From positions 1 to 64,000 of the forward strand of contig CALUHR010000005.1 in NCBI GenBank assembly GCA_944320495.1: a stretch of DNA of 64,000 nt. The letters are read 5' to 3'. Positions 56,140-64,000 of the stretch are shown here, piece by piece. How positions within the stretch are numbered: position 1 is the stretch's first letter; every line of letters begins with the position of its first letter. This DNA is from Candidatus Methanomethylophilaceae archaeon. Lineage in GTDB: Archaea; Thermoplasmatota; Thermoplasmata; Methanomassiliicoccales; Methanomethylophilaceae. A model generated the notes under the pieces. That model was not told where the DNA came from and did no database searches. It saw nothing but the letters and a program-made list of their open reading frames with translations. Made by a program: the position numbers and the translations under genes.

Positions 56140-57044
56140 TCGAACCGCCCCCTGCCCTCGCCTGTCAACTCCAGGAAGACGTCCTCCAGGGTGGTCCTGC
56201 GGATGCTGACGTACGCGTCCCCCAGGGAGGAGGCGTACGCCCTGGCGTCATCCATTCCGCGGAAGTACCTCGTCTCGGTCCTCCCGTCCGGGTTCGAGTC
56301 CACCGCGACGCCGCCGATCATGTCCCTGAGCTCGTCCACTGTTCCGATGGCCACCATCCTGCCGTGGTCGATGATCGCGACCCTGTCGCACAGGGACTCG
56401 GCCTCCTCGATGTAGTGGGTGGTGAGGAATATCGTGGTCCCGCGGGCGTTGAGGTCGCGGACCAGGTCCCAGAGTATGTGCCTGGACCTCGTGTCGAGGC
56501 CGGCGGTCGGCTCGTCCAGGAGCAGGAGCTCCGGCTCGTGGACTATCGCGCAGACTATCGCCGCACGGCGCTTCCATCCGCCGGAGAGACTGCCCACGGT
56601 GCGGTCCATGTAGTCCTCCAGTCCGAGGAGGTGCGCGGCCGAGTCGATGCGGGAGTCCAACTCGGACCTGGGTATCTTGTGCAGGATGGCGCGGTGCCTG
56701 ATGTTCTGGCGCACCGTGAGGTCCTTGTCCAGTGAGATGTGCTGCTGCGCTATGCCGATGCGCTTGCGGGCCTCGATGTAGTCGGACGATGCATCGTGAC
56801 CGTCGATCAGCACCGTCCCGGACGTCGGGCGCTGGATGGTCGTTATGGCGCGCATAGTTGTCGTCTTCCCGGCGCCGTTAGGGCCCAGGAAGCCGAATAT
56901 CTCGCCTCTGCGGACCTCGAAGGTCAGGCCGTCGACGGCGGTGAAATCGCCGAACCTGATAACGAGGCCCCTCACATCGGCGATGGTGGCGTCGGAGCAT
57001 CCTCCGGAGGCCGCTGAGAACTGGTTTTCCGTATCCCGGCACAT
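56136..57044 (-). CDS. ABC exporter ATPase (NodI/DrrA type)
   Basis: A 302-residue ABC ATPase with Walker A FLGPNGAGKTTTMRAI, signature LSGGWKRRAAIV, Walker B LLLLDEPTAGLDTRSR and the C-terminal domain typical of DrrA-like exporters. An AATATACT element about 34 nt before ATG 57044 is the likely TATA. It forms a two-gene operon with the permease. Confidence 0.9.
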   Translation of the reverse strand: MCRDTENQFSAASGGCSDATIADVRGLVIRFGDFTAVDGLTFEVRRGEIFGFLGPNGAGKTTTMRAITTIQRPTSGTVLIDGHDASSDYIEARKRIGIAQQHISLDKDLTVRQNIRHRAILHKIPRSELDSRIDSAAHLLGLEDYMDRTVGSLSGGWKRRAAIVCAIVHEPELLLLDEPTAGLDTRSRHILWDLVRDLNARGTTIFLTTHYIEEAESLCDRVAIIDHGRMVAIGTVDELRDMIGGVAVDSNPDGRTETRYFRGMDDARAYASSLGDAYVSIRRTTLEDVFLELTGEGRGRFE

Positions 57045-57339
57045 CTCTTGATCGAACCGTGGAGGTTGTTCCTAGTATATTGGATGATAGGTCCATCTCA
57101 TGCGGGCCCTCTGTGTTCGGGCACGGAAGACGGACATTCCGCATCGCAGAACGATGGAATCCGAGACTGTCGTCGGTCTCTTGCCGTCGAAGGCCACACT
57201 GCAAAGCAGCGCCTCCCCTTATCATGGCATCCATCGGTTGGAACGGATGGGACCTATTCGGGACAAACGACCGAACGGACCTATAACGTTGCGGAAACAA
57301 CGGAACCAATCATAATCTCCTCCGACCCTCTCCATCCCC
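57045..57339. other. Divergent intergenic region
   Basis: About 295 nt without a supported gene. It contains the ABC-exporter promoter on the left and a TCATAATC TATA-like element near 57311 that would give a leaderless transcript for the Fe-S protein gene at 57340. I see no repeats or RNA family in the middle. Confidence 0.4.
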
Positions 57340-57963
57340 ATGCTGGGAAAGGACATCGTCATCGACCGCGAGAAGTGCGACGGGTGCGGACTGTGCGTCC
57401 AGGCGTGCCACGAGGGCGCCCTGGCCATCGTCGACGGCAAGGCCGCTCTCGTCAGGAAGGACTTCTGCGACGGGCTGGGGGACTGCCTGCCGGCCTGCCC
57501 CCAGGGTGCGATATCCTTCGCCGACCGCCGGTCATCGAGCACCGAGTGCGGATCCGGGTTCGACTCCGGATACCAGTGGCCCATCCAGCTCGCCCTCGTG
57601 CCCCCGAGATGGGACTTCTACCGCGGCACGATCGTCATCGCGGCGGACTGCACCGCGTTCGTCATGGACCGCTTCAGGTCGGTGATGGCCAGGGGCGACC
57701 CCGTGATCATCGGATGCCCCAAGCTGGACGACCGCGCCAGGTTCGACAAGGTCCTGGCCATCCTGAGGGACAACCCCGTCGACGAGGTCCGCGTCATACG
57801 CATGGAGGTCCCCTGCTGCCGCGCGCTCACAAACATCGTCAGGGCCGCGGCGGAGCAGTGCGGCAGGGATGTTCGCGTGACCGAGACCATAGTCTCCCGC
57901 GGCGGGTCAGTGCTGTCCGCGGAGCCTCCGCAGGCGCCCGCCGGGTTCGTCGGGCTGAGGCGA
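57340..57963 (+). CDS. Two-cluster ferredoxin-domain protein
   Basis: A 207-residue Fe-S protein: CDGCGLCVQACHEGA (residues 13-27) and CDGLGDCLPACPQGA (46-60) are the cluster motifs. They are followed by a conserved domain of about 130 residues with Cys in VIAADCTAF, IIGCPKLDD and MEVPCCRALTNIV. Such proteins are common in strict anaerobes; the role is unknown. The chain ends at GFVGLR, followed by CGA (57961-57963) in a CGATCG shared with the convergent methyltransferase gene. Under the standard code it would continue 217 residues of antisense to 58614, more than doubling its length. Confidence 0.82.
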
Positions 57964-57966
57964 TCG
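57961..57966. other. CGATCG tail-to-tail junction, ferredoxin/methyltransferase
   Basis: In-frame CGA on both strands: plus 57961-57963 (codon 208 of the Fe-S protein), minus 57966-57964 (codon 208 of the methyltransferase). Both frames lack any other stop at the junction. TGATCA would end both. Confidence 0.7.
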
Positions 57967-58587
57967 TCGCCTCTTTACCGCCAGGTACAGGACCCCGGGC
58001 TCCCCCGGGATCGCCCTCGCGTCCATGCCGACGGAATCGAGGAGCGAGAGGATCTCATCGTCGGGGATCATCCTCGCCCCGTAGTCCCTGTTGATCTTCT
58101 CGACGATCTCGTCCCTTCCGGCGCCGAACCTCTCCTCGGCGCCGATGGCGAGGATGCCCCCGGGTGCGAGGACCCTGGCGATCTCGACCAGACCGGCCCT
58201 CAGGTCGGGCCAGAAGAAGTAGGTCTCGATGGCCGTGACCATCGCGAAGGACCCGTCGCCGAAGGGGAGGTCGTCCACCGAAGCCAGTTGGAGGTCGAAC
58301 CTTCTGGAACCCATGAGATTCTCGTTCATCTCGCGGGTGACCGCGAGCGAGTCCTCGGAGATGTCCACGCCCGCAAATCCAGCGTCGGGATACCTTGCGG
58401 AGAGCCTTCTGAGGAATCCGCCCCCGCCGCATCCGACGTCGAGGATGCGGCCGTCGACCGTCGCGGGGAGCCTCTCGAGGCAGAACTCCCAGAGGGGGAC
58501 GTGGTGCTCGTTCATCCTGGCGAGGACCTTCCTGCCGTCCTCGCCGATGGGCTTCCTGCACTGGGATCTGAGATGCTCTTCGGCCAT
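57964..58587 (-). CDS. SAM-dependent methyltransferase (class I)
   Basis: A 207-residue Rossmann-fold methyltransferase: motif I ILDVGCGGGGFL, motif II acidic end GVDISEDSL and ALSVDDLPFGDGSF-like ASVDDLPFGDGSFAMV, with LAPGGILAIGAEE as post-motif strands. The substrate is unknown; the family resembles small-molecule methyltransferases. It ends naturally at LYLAVKRR, followed by CGA (57966-57964). The standard-code frame adds 19 residues to 57907. Confidence 0.88.
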
Positions 58588-58629
58588 GGAAGAAGGGATG
58601 GCCTGCTGGGATAAGGATTCGATGATTGG

Positions 58630-59568
58630 TCAGACTCGCTGATCGGCGTCCGGTCCGACGTACCTGGAGCGGAACGACGCCTTCCCGACCTCGTACAGCA
58701 TGAGGTCGTCGGCGACGTACGATTCGGGGAAGATCCCCCTGGCCTCGGCCTCGAGGACGCTCCTGTCGTCGTAGCGGTGGCTCACATGCGTCATGATGAG
58801 ATGCCCGACCCCGGCCTCCCTCGCGAGGCGCGCGGCCTGTGCCGCAGTGGTGTGGTTGTGCTTTCCGGCGTTCTCCGCCTCGGCGTCCATGTAGGTGGCC
58901 TCGTGGATCAGCACGTCCACCCCATGGGCGGCCTCGACGGTGCTGTCCGCCGGTTTCGTATCCCCGGTGTACGCGACGCTGATGCCCGGAACGGGAGGTC
59001 CTATGACCATGTCCGGCGTGATGTCCCTCACCGGCTCACCGCGCTTCAGCCTCGCCATGTCCGGGCCGTCCCTGGCGCCCAGTGCGAGCGCCCTCTCATG
59101 ATCGAGCTTCCCGGGCCTGTCCGGTCCGCGGAGGACGTAGCCTATCGAGAACATGCCATGGTCCGTCCTGAAGCAGGACGCCCCGAAGCCGCAGGCCTGG
59201 AACGTCTCGCCTCCGGACAGCTCCCTCACGTCTATCGGATAGCTCAGCTCGCCCCCGGTGGCCTCCATGGCCGTGTCGATGAGCGCGCGTATGCCGGGCG
59301 GGCCGCATATCAGAAGGGGATCCCTGCGGTCCGACAGGCTCATGGTCTGGAGCAGACCGGGCAGACCGAACACGTGGTCCCCGTGCAGGTGCGTGACGAG
59401 GATCGCGCCTATCTTCATGAACGAATAGGGGGACTCCATCAGCCTGCGCTGGGTCCCCTCGCCGCAGTCGAGGAGGACTATCCCGCGGCCCTCCTTCACT
59501 GCGATGCAGGAAGTCGAACGGTCCTTGGAGGGGACGGCCGCGGACGTCCCCAGGAACAGGATCTCCAT
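58630..59568 (-). CDS. rnz: Ribonuclease Z
   Basis: A 312-residue metallo-beta-lactamase-fold tRNA 3' endonuclease. It has FLGTSAAVPSKDRSTSC at the N-terminus, the zinc motif THLHGDHVFGLPG, further ligands in YTGDTKP and HEATYMDAEAENAGKHNHTT (read in part) and the C-terminal MTHVSHRYDD. It removes tRNA 3' trailers before CCA addition, in line with the tRNA-Gly here lacking CCA. Its ATG (59568) overlaps the CGA of the upstream zinc-protein gene (CGATGG). Confidence 0.93.
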   Translation of the reverse strand: MEILFLGTSAAVPSKDRSTSCIAVKEGRGIVLLDCGEGTQRRLMESPYSFMKIGAILVTHLHGDHVFGLPGLLQTMSLSDRRDPLLICGPPGIRALIDTAMEATGGELSYPIDVRELSGGETFQACGFGASCFRTDHGMFSIGYVLRGPDRPGKLDHERALALGARDGPDMARLKRGEPVRDITPDMVIGPPVPGISVAYTGDTKPADSTVEAAHGVDVLIHEATYMDAEAENAGKHNHTTAAQAARLAREAGVGHLIMTHVSHRYDDRSVLEAEARGIFPESYVADDLMLYEVGKASFRSRYVGPDADQRV

Positions 59569-59780
59569 CGGTAGACCTGGTCGATCTCCCTGTCCTGCTT
59601 GGTCTGCTTCTTGTACTCCTTGTAGTGCTCCTTGCAGAGGTGGACGCTGCGGAGCCCCTGGGACTTGTAGGAGAGACCGCATCTGGAGGCCTGCTTGATG
59701 TTGATCGAGCGCTCCGCGGGCTTGTCGCAGCCAGCGACGTCGCAGACTTCCTCGGCGGTTCCATGCTTTGCCAGTGCCAT
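59568..59780 (-). CDS. Small zinc-binding archaeal protein
   Basis: A 70-residue basic protein with two cysteine pairs in zinc-finger-like spacing (VCDVAGCDKPAERSI ... RCGLSYKSQGLRSVHLCKEHY, quoted in parts as CDVAGC, RCG and HLCKEHY). It is a conserved archaeal type of unknown role, perhaps RNA-binding. It ends DREIDQVY followed by CGA (59570-59568), which overlaps the RNase Z ATG as CGATG. Under the standard code it continues 24 residues to 59496. The layout suggests translational coupling with RNase Z. Confidence 0.75.
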
Positions 59781-60068
59781 GCCACCCGGATAGACCTAAT
59801 CAATAGATAAGGGTGCCAGACGGAACGACGATCTGGCGATGCTTCCGGCTCGAGCCACCATACCGCGTCCCTTCCCCGAGCAGGACCCGACGGGGCCCCG
59901 GAGAAGTGGGGATGGGATGGCTTGGGACTCCGCCATCGCCGCGGTCGCGAAGGCCCCGGCCTGCACGGTCTCGCGCAGGCGAACGGTCTGAAACGGGGGC
60001 ATCCAGGACCCCCTTTCCCCACCGGTGCCTACGAATCCATTTAATCGGACACGCCGATGGCCCCCACC
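59781..60068. other. Intergenic region with a G5/C5 hairpin
   Basis: About 290 nt between the divergent zinc-protein and RPE genes. It has TATA candidates at each end (CTTATCTATT on the minus strand near 59803, TTTAATCG near 60040 on the plus) and a GGGGG/CCCCC hairpin followed by TTTCCCC near 59996-60015. The middle has no supported frame. Confidence 0.35.
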
Positions 60069-60725
60069 ATGACTCTCGTATCCCCGTCCATCCTCTCCGC
60101 AGACTTCTCCAGACTCGGCGACGAGGTCGCCCGTGTGGACCGCTCTGGCGCGGACTGGGTCCATCTGGACGTCATGGACGGGATGTTCGTCCCGAACATC
60201 ACATTCGGACCGCCAGTCATCAAGGCTGTCAGGCCCTGCTCCGACAGGCCCTTCGACGCCCATCTCATGATACAGGACCCGGCGAGGTACATCGACGCCT
60301 TCGCCGACGCGGGATGCGATTCGATCACCGTCCACGTGGAGGCCGACGGGGACGTCAGGGACGCCGTCAGGCGCATCTCCGACCATGGGCTGGGCGTGGG
60401 GATCTCCATCAACCCCGAGACCCCCTTCGAGAGGATCGAGCCGTTCCTCCCCGATGCGGACATCGTCCTCGTCATGACCGTCCATCCCGGGTTCGGGGGC
60501 CAGTCGTTCATCGGGGACTGCGTGCCCAAGATCTCCATGGCAAGGCAGTGGGCCGAGGACCACAACCCCGGGCTGCACGTCTCCGTGGACGGCGGCATCA
60601 ATGACGTCACCGCGCGCACCTGCGTCGAGGCGGGCGCGGACGTGCTCGTGGCCGGATCCTTCCTCTTCAAGAAGGAGGACATGGCGCCCACCATCGAGGC
60701 GTGGCACGGCATGAGGGTGAGGCGA
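60069..60725 (+). CDS. rpe: Ribulose-phosphate 3-epimerase
   Basis: A 218-residue TIM-barrel epimerase linking ribulose 5-phosphate and xylulose 5-phosphate. Family blocks: SPSILSADFSRLGDE, HLDVMDGMFVPNITFGP, DAHLMIQDP, MTVHPGFGGQSFI, SVDGGIN and GADVLVAGSFLF. The catalytic Asp pair lies in LDVMDGMFVPN and VDGGIN. The ATG at 60069 fits the TATA position; 60057 is an alternative. The chain ends AWHGMRVR, then CGA (60723-60725), then GATGG with the FEN1 ATG: CGAGATGG where TGAGATGG would be usual. The standard-code frame continues 64 residues to 60917. Confidence 0.9.
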
Positions 60726-60726
60726 G

Positions 60727-61755
60727 ATGGGAGTAAACCTCTCGCCCATCGTGGAGTCGGCGCCGATAGAGCTGTCCGACCTCCGCGGGAAGACCGTCGC
60801 CATCGACGCGTACAACACCATCTTCCAGTTCCTCTCGATCATCAGGCAGCCCGACGGGAAGCCGCTCATGGACGACGACGGAATGGTCACGTCCCATCTC
60901 TCGGGACTGCTGTATAGGACCGCGAATCTGATCGAGAACGGCATCGAGCCGGCGTTCGTCTTCGACGGGAAGCCCAGCGAGCTCAAGGCCGGGACCATCG
61001 AGGAGCGCATCGCCAGGCGCGAGAAGGCCAGGGAGGAGTACGAGCAGGCGCTGAGGGAGGGCGACATGCAGAAGGCGTTCTCCAAGGCGCAGCAGACCTC
61101 CAGGATCACGCCGGACATCCTGTCCACCTCGAAGGAGCTGCTGACGCTGATGGGCATACCCGTGATCCAGGCGCCGAGCGACGGGGAGGCCCAGGGGGCG
61201 TACATGTGCCTCAAGGGCGACGTCCATGCCGCCGCCTCCCAGGACTTCGATTCGATTCTCTTCGGCGCGCCCACGCTGGTGCGCAACATCACCATCTCCG
61301 GCAGGCGCAAGGTCCCCGGCAAGAACCTCTACAAGACCGTCCAGCCCGAGATCATAGACACCGGGAGGATGCTCTCGGACCTCGGGGTCACGAGGGAGCA
61401 GCTGGTGGACGTCTGCATCATGATCGGCACCGACTTCAACCCCGGGGTGTCCGGCATCGGGCCGAAGAAGGGATTGAAGCTGATCCAGCAGTACGGCGAC
61501 CTGGAGCACGTGATCGCCGCCAAGGGCTACGACATCCCCGGCTACGAGGAGGTCCGCGAGATCTTCCTGGACGGGCCCAAATCGGACGATTACTCGGTGA
61601 AGCCCGGCCAGGTGGACGCCGACGGAGTGCTGGCCATGATGTCCTCCCACGGGTTCTCGGAGGATCGCGTCAGGACGGTGCTAGGCAAAATGACTGCCGC
61701 CCGCAAGGCGGAGTCTGACAGAAGGAAGCAGAGGTCTCTGGACAGCTGGTTCCGA
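60727..61755 (+). CDS. fen: Flap endonuclease 1
   Basis: A 342-residue FEN1/XPG nuclease: N-domain AIDAYNTIFQFLSI with the first catalytic Asp, VFDGKP, I-domain IQAPSDGEAQGAYM and ASQDFDSILFGAP, and the helix-hairpin-helix GTDFNPGVSGIGPKKGLKLI. It trims Okazaki flaps with PCNA. The C-terminus is the PIP box KQRSLDSWF, which in FEN1 proteins is at the very end. The next codon is CGA (61753-61755) in a CGATCG shared with the DUF3793 gene. The standard-code frame would add 195 residues of antisense to 62343. Confidence 0.95.
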
Positions 61756-61758
61756 TCG
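61753..61758. other. CGATCG tail-to-tail junction, FEN1/DUF3793
   Basis: In-frame CGA on both strands (plus 61753-61755, minus 61758-61756), directly after the FEN1 PIP box and after the family-typical end of DUF3793. No other stop separates the two frames. Confidence 0.75.
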
Positions 61759-62427
61759 CGCCCTCACGGCCAGCCTCACCAGGTCATGCCCCTGGGAGAA
61801 CAGCCTGCAGTAGACGTCCCTGCACCTCTTGTAAGACCGGAAGGTCCTCTCGGCGGCCTCTACGTCGCCGTACACCTTCCAGCATCCGATGCAGCGGCAG
61901 CACCTGCCCTCGTTCTCGATGTACCCGCGGACGTCCTCCATGGGATAGTCCAGGAACACGCCGACCTCAGGGGGCATCCTGGGACAGAGCACGAACCTGC
62001 GGCAGAGCTGGTCCACCATGTGCTCCGCGTTCCCGCTGTCGTAGCCGTAGTCCTCGAGGAAGGACATGACCTCGCGGTCTGCGATCCTCGCGCAGAGCAT
62101 CGACGGGCGGTACACGTACACGAGCGAGCCCTCGCCGTCGAAGCTTATGATGCGCACGCGGACGCCGCGGTCGCGGAGCATGCCCTCGATCTCCCTGGTC
62201 TGATGGAGAATACCATGGGGGTCGGACTCCACCCTGAACATGCTTCCGCACTTCAGGCCCGCCAAGGTCGGCGAACAGTGGCGGACGACGCGCTCGCGCA
62301 GGTCGGGAACGGAGGTTCCCACCCGTCCGGGGCATGTCTCTAATATTGGACGGGCTGGCTCATGGATCTCTGCTATGTCGGAAAGTCCCTTCCCGCAGAC
62401 CGAGTCGCCGTGTATGTCCGACCTCAT
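61756..62427 (-). CDS. DUF3793 family protein
   Basis: A 223-residue protein of the DUF3793 family, found in anaerobes: RHCSPTLAGLKCGSMF, SLVYVYRPSMLCARI, EVGVFLDYPMEDVRGYIENE, CIGCWKVYGDVEAAERTFRS and YCRLFSQGHDLVRLAVRA at the end. Conserved cysteines could bind metal or heme. Function unknown. A TATATAAG element (62453-62460) gives a leaderless start at 62427. A palindrome with TTAGG/CCTAA halves covers the promoter. CGA at 61758-61756 follows the usual family end; the standard-code frame goes on 25 residues to 61681. Confidence 0.85.
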
Positions 62428-62432
62428 GGTGA

Positions 62433-62497
62433 TTAGGACATCCTAAACTGCGTATATAAGATTTAGGCTCAACTAATAAAATCAAATCGAGCCTAAA
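62433..62497. promoter_or_regulatory. DtxR/IdeR-like palindromes in the DUF3793/TatD divergent promoter
   Basis: TTAGGACATCCTAA (62433-62446) is a perfect TTAGGA/TCCTAA palindrome at the predicted DUF3793 transcription start. TTTAGGCTC (62462-62470) and GAGCCTAAA (62489-62497) form a second, wider repeat around the TatD promoter. TTAGG-N4-CCTAA is the core arrangement of DtxR/IdeR-type iron boxes. Binding by such a regulator is inferred only. Confidence 0.5.
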
Positions 62498-62511
62498 ACA
62501 TCGCAAAGGAA

Positions 62512-63237
62512 ATGTCCGGGACGATGCATGCGGGTGCCATGGGATTCGCCGACGCGCACCTCCACCCGCTCGAGATCGCGGACAGCGGAGCGTATCCGGA
62601 CCTCGGGGAGGCGGAGGTCCTCTTCGGGTGCGTGTCATCGTCATCGCAGTGGGACGCCATGTCCTCCTTCGAGGACAGCAGGATCAGGCGCTTCTACGGC
62701 GTGCATCCGTGGAACGCGTCGGAATGGTCCGCGGACGCGTGCGCGAGGCTGGAATCCATCCTCGAGGATGATGAGAGAGCGGGTATCGGCGAGATAGGTC
62801 TCGACTCGAAGCACGGGACGACGGAAGAGCAGGCGGAGGCCTTCGACGCCCAGCTCGCGCTGGCCGAGAGGTTCGGAAGGCTGGTGAACATCCACTGCGT
62901 CGGATGCGAGAGGGAGGTCCTGGAGCATCTGGAGCGCCACAGACGCATACCCGGAATCGTGATCCATTCCTTCTCGAACGAGAGCTACACGGTCCCGTTC
63001 GTCAGGCTGGGATGCCATCTGTCGGTGAACCCGCGCATATTGGCGCGGTCCGAGGTACGCATCAGGAAGCTGATGGATTCCATCCCAGGGGACAGGCTCC
63101 TCCTGGAGTCGGATGCTCCTTTCACCCCGCGCTTCACCGGAATGATGGATTTCGCCGAGAGACTAGCCGGAGCAATCGGAAGCGACGCGGGGACCCTTCT
63201 GGGCGCGGCGCTGGACAACGCGAGGTCGATTTCATGA
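62512..63237 (+). CDS. TatD-like metal-dependent hydrolase
   Basis: A 241-residue TIM-barrel hydrolase: metal motif FADAHLHPLE, IGEIGLDSKHG, NIHCVGCEREV, IVIHSFSN and LLLESDAPFTPRF. The domain order matches the archaeal TatD/Mg-dependent DNase family (or amidohydrolase subfamily); the substrate is not certain. The start is ATG 62512, leaderless or with a short leader, after the regulatory palindromes. Its TGA overlaps the next ATG (TTTCATGA at 63231-63238). Confidence 0.85.
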   Translation: MSGTMHAGAMGFADAHLHPLEIADSGAYPDLGEAEVLFGCVSSSSQWDAMSSFEDSRIRRFYGVHPWNASEWSADACARLESILEDDERAGIGEIGLDSKHGTTEEQAEAFDAQLALAERFGRLVNIHCVGCEREVLEHLERHRRIPGIVIHSFSNESYTVPFVRLGCHLSVNPRILARSEVRIRKLMDSIPGDRLLLESDAPFTPRFTGMMDFAERLAGAIGSDAGTLLGAALDNARSIS

Positions 63238-63938
63238 ACGGGATGAACGACAGGACCGGGCTGATACTCGGAGAGGATGGACTCGAGAGGCTGAGGGACG
63301 CGCATGTCGTCCTCGCGGGTGCCGGAGCCGTCGGAGGATACGCGCTGGAGGGGCTCGTCAGGGCCGGCGTCGGGCACATCCGCGTGGTGGACGCCGACGT
63401 GTTCTCTGAGAGCAACCTCAACCGCCAGATCCTCGCCACCGTTGACACCATCGGGAGGCCCAAGTCGGAGGTGGCCTGCGAGCGCGCCAGGTCGATCAAT
63501 CCCGATGTGGACATCGAGGGGCTCCCGCTACTGGTCTCCGAGGAGACGATCCCCGAGATCCTGGATGGCTGCGAGGTCCTCGTGGACGCCATCGACACCG
63601 TCCGCCACAAGACGGCGCTCATACGCGCCGCGGTGGAGATGGGGATCCACGTCTACTCGTCGATGGGCGCGGCGCTGCACACCGACCCGCTGGCGGTGCG
63701 CATCGACACGCTGAAGAGGACGTCCGTGTGCCCGGTGGCCTCCGCGGTCAGGAAGGCACTGAGGGACATGGACACGTCCGACGTGACGTGCGTGTACTCG
63801 GTGGAGCCGCCGGTGACAGTCCCCACGGAGAGGGACGGGCACGGGAAGAGCGTGCTCGGCTCCCTGCCCACAATCCCGGCGGTGTTCGGGATGACGCTGG
63901 CGAACTGCGCCGTGATGAGGATCGCCATCGACAGTCGA
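63234..63938 (+). CDS. E1-like ThiF/MoeB-family protein (TcdA-like)
   Basis: A 234-residue adenylating enzyme of the ThiF family, closest in layout to TcdA (tRNA cyclic-t6A dehydratase): AGAGAVGGYALEGLVRAGVG, VDADVFSESNLNRQI, IDTVRHKTALI and SSMGAALHTDPLAVRI. It coexists with the overlapping tatD-like gene. After RIAIDS the next codon is CGA (63936-63938). The standard-code frame adds 9 residues to TGA at 63963-63965, so this case is less decisive than others. ATG 63234. Confidence 0.85.
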
Positions 63939-64000
63939 ACGATATCTTTCGCTCCAAAGTCATGAGTCCGTCTCACGGACATATTCATCAAAGGTCATCC

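Noticed and set aside
30886..61758. A motif-wide base-calling error turning TGATCA into CGATCG
   Set aside because: Unaltered TGATCA is present at 4794, 6088, 11251 and 29582, and normal TGACGG stops occur after mscS, so a simple sequence-motif error does not explain the CGA pattern; non-motif errors remain possible.

Overview
The window comes from a methanogenic archaeon, most likely a GC-rich member of the Methanomassiliicoccales (Thermoplasmata). It carries the 3' end of the methyl-coenzyme M reductase operon (mcrG-mcrA), the McrC/AtwA activation cluster with methanogenesis-marker genes, a YcaO that fits the McrA thioamidation enzyme, the archaeal homocysteine pathway, archaeal RpoL, FEN1, a Hef-type helicase, an ATP-dependent DNA ligase and a UbiA-family ether-lipid enzyme. 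Many promoters put a TATA box about 25 nt before the start codon, which implies leaderless transcripts.

Layout. 1-2.6 kb: mcrG (partial), mcrA, a DUF2098 gene and a terminator. 3.3-6.6 kb: kinase-like and membrane genes, then a small cysteine-protein operon under a DUF2111 regulator. 6.7-14.5 kb: one tightly overlapping operon atwA-mcrC-mmp3-mmp6-mmp5-mmp15-mmp17-mmp7 plus a DUF123 gene. 14.6-17.3 kb: a tandem FAD-linked oxidase. 17.4-25.6 kb: HAD phosphatase, ycaO, RNase P RNA, small proteins, a tyrosine recombinase, a CDGSH protein, slipin/NfeD, a degenerate SprT-like protein, a CMD protein and an IscA-like protein. 25.7-34.5 kb: Hef helicase, ligase, a candidate structured RNA, rpoL, truD, a giant TPR protein and tRNA-Gly. 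34.5-38.8 kb: a more AT-rich stretch with surface proteins. 38.9-46.7 kb: MscS, a frameshifted PAP2-like gene, lipid genes and an MFS-MarR-MFS cassette. 46.7-53.6 kb: an ECF cobalt/nickel transporter divergent from the homocysteine operon. 53.6-64 kb: a surface protein, an ABC exporter, Fe-S protein, methyltransferase, RNase Z, RPE, FEN1, DUF3793, TatD and a TcdA-like protein.

The main discovery candidate is about termination. About 18 of the roughly 64 protein genes have an in-frame CGA exactly where a stop is expected from family length, from a C-terminal PIP-like motif or from the neighbour's start codon, and their frames then run on, mostly into antisense of the next gene. Three convergent gene pairs meet at the palindrome CGATCG, where TGATCA would have stopped both. 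Stop/start overlaps that would read TGATG read CGATG. In the genes I checked codon by codon, CGA was never used as an internal arginine codon. This fits CGA acting as a termination signal in this genome, or a C-to-U editing or sequence-error process that mimics it. For such genes I give coordinates ending at the CGA and state where the standard-code frame would end.
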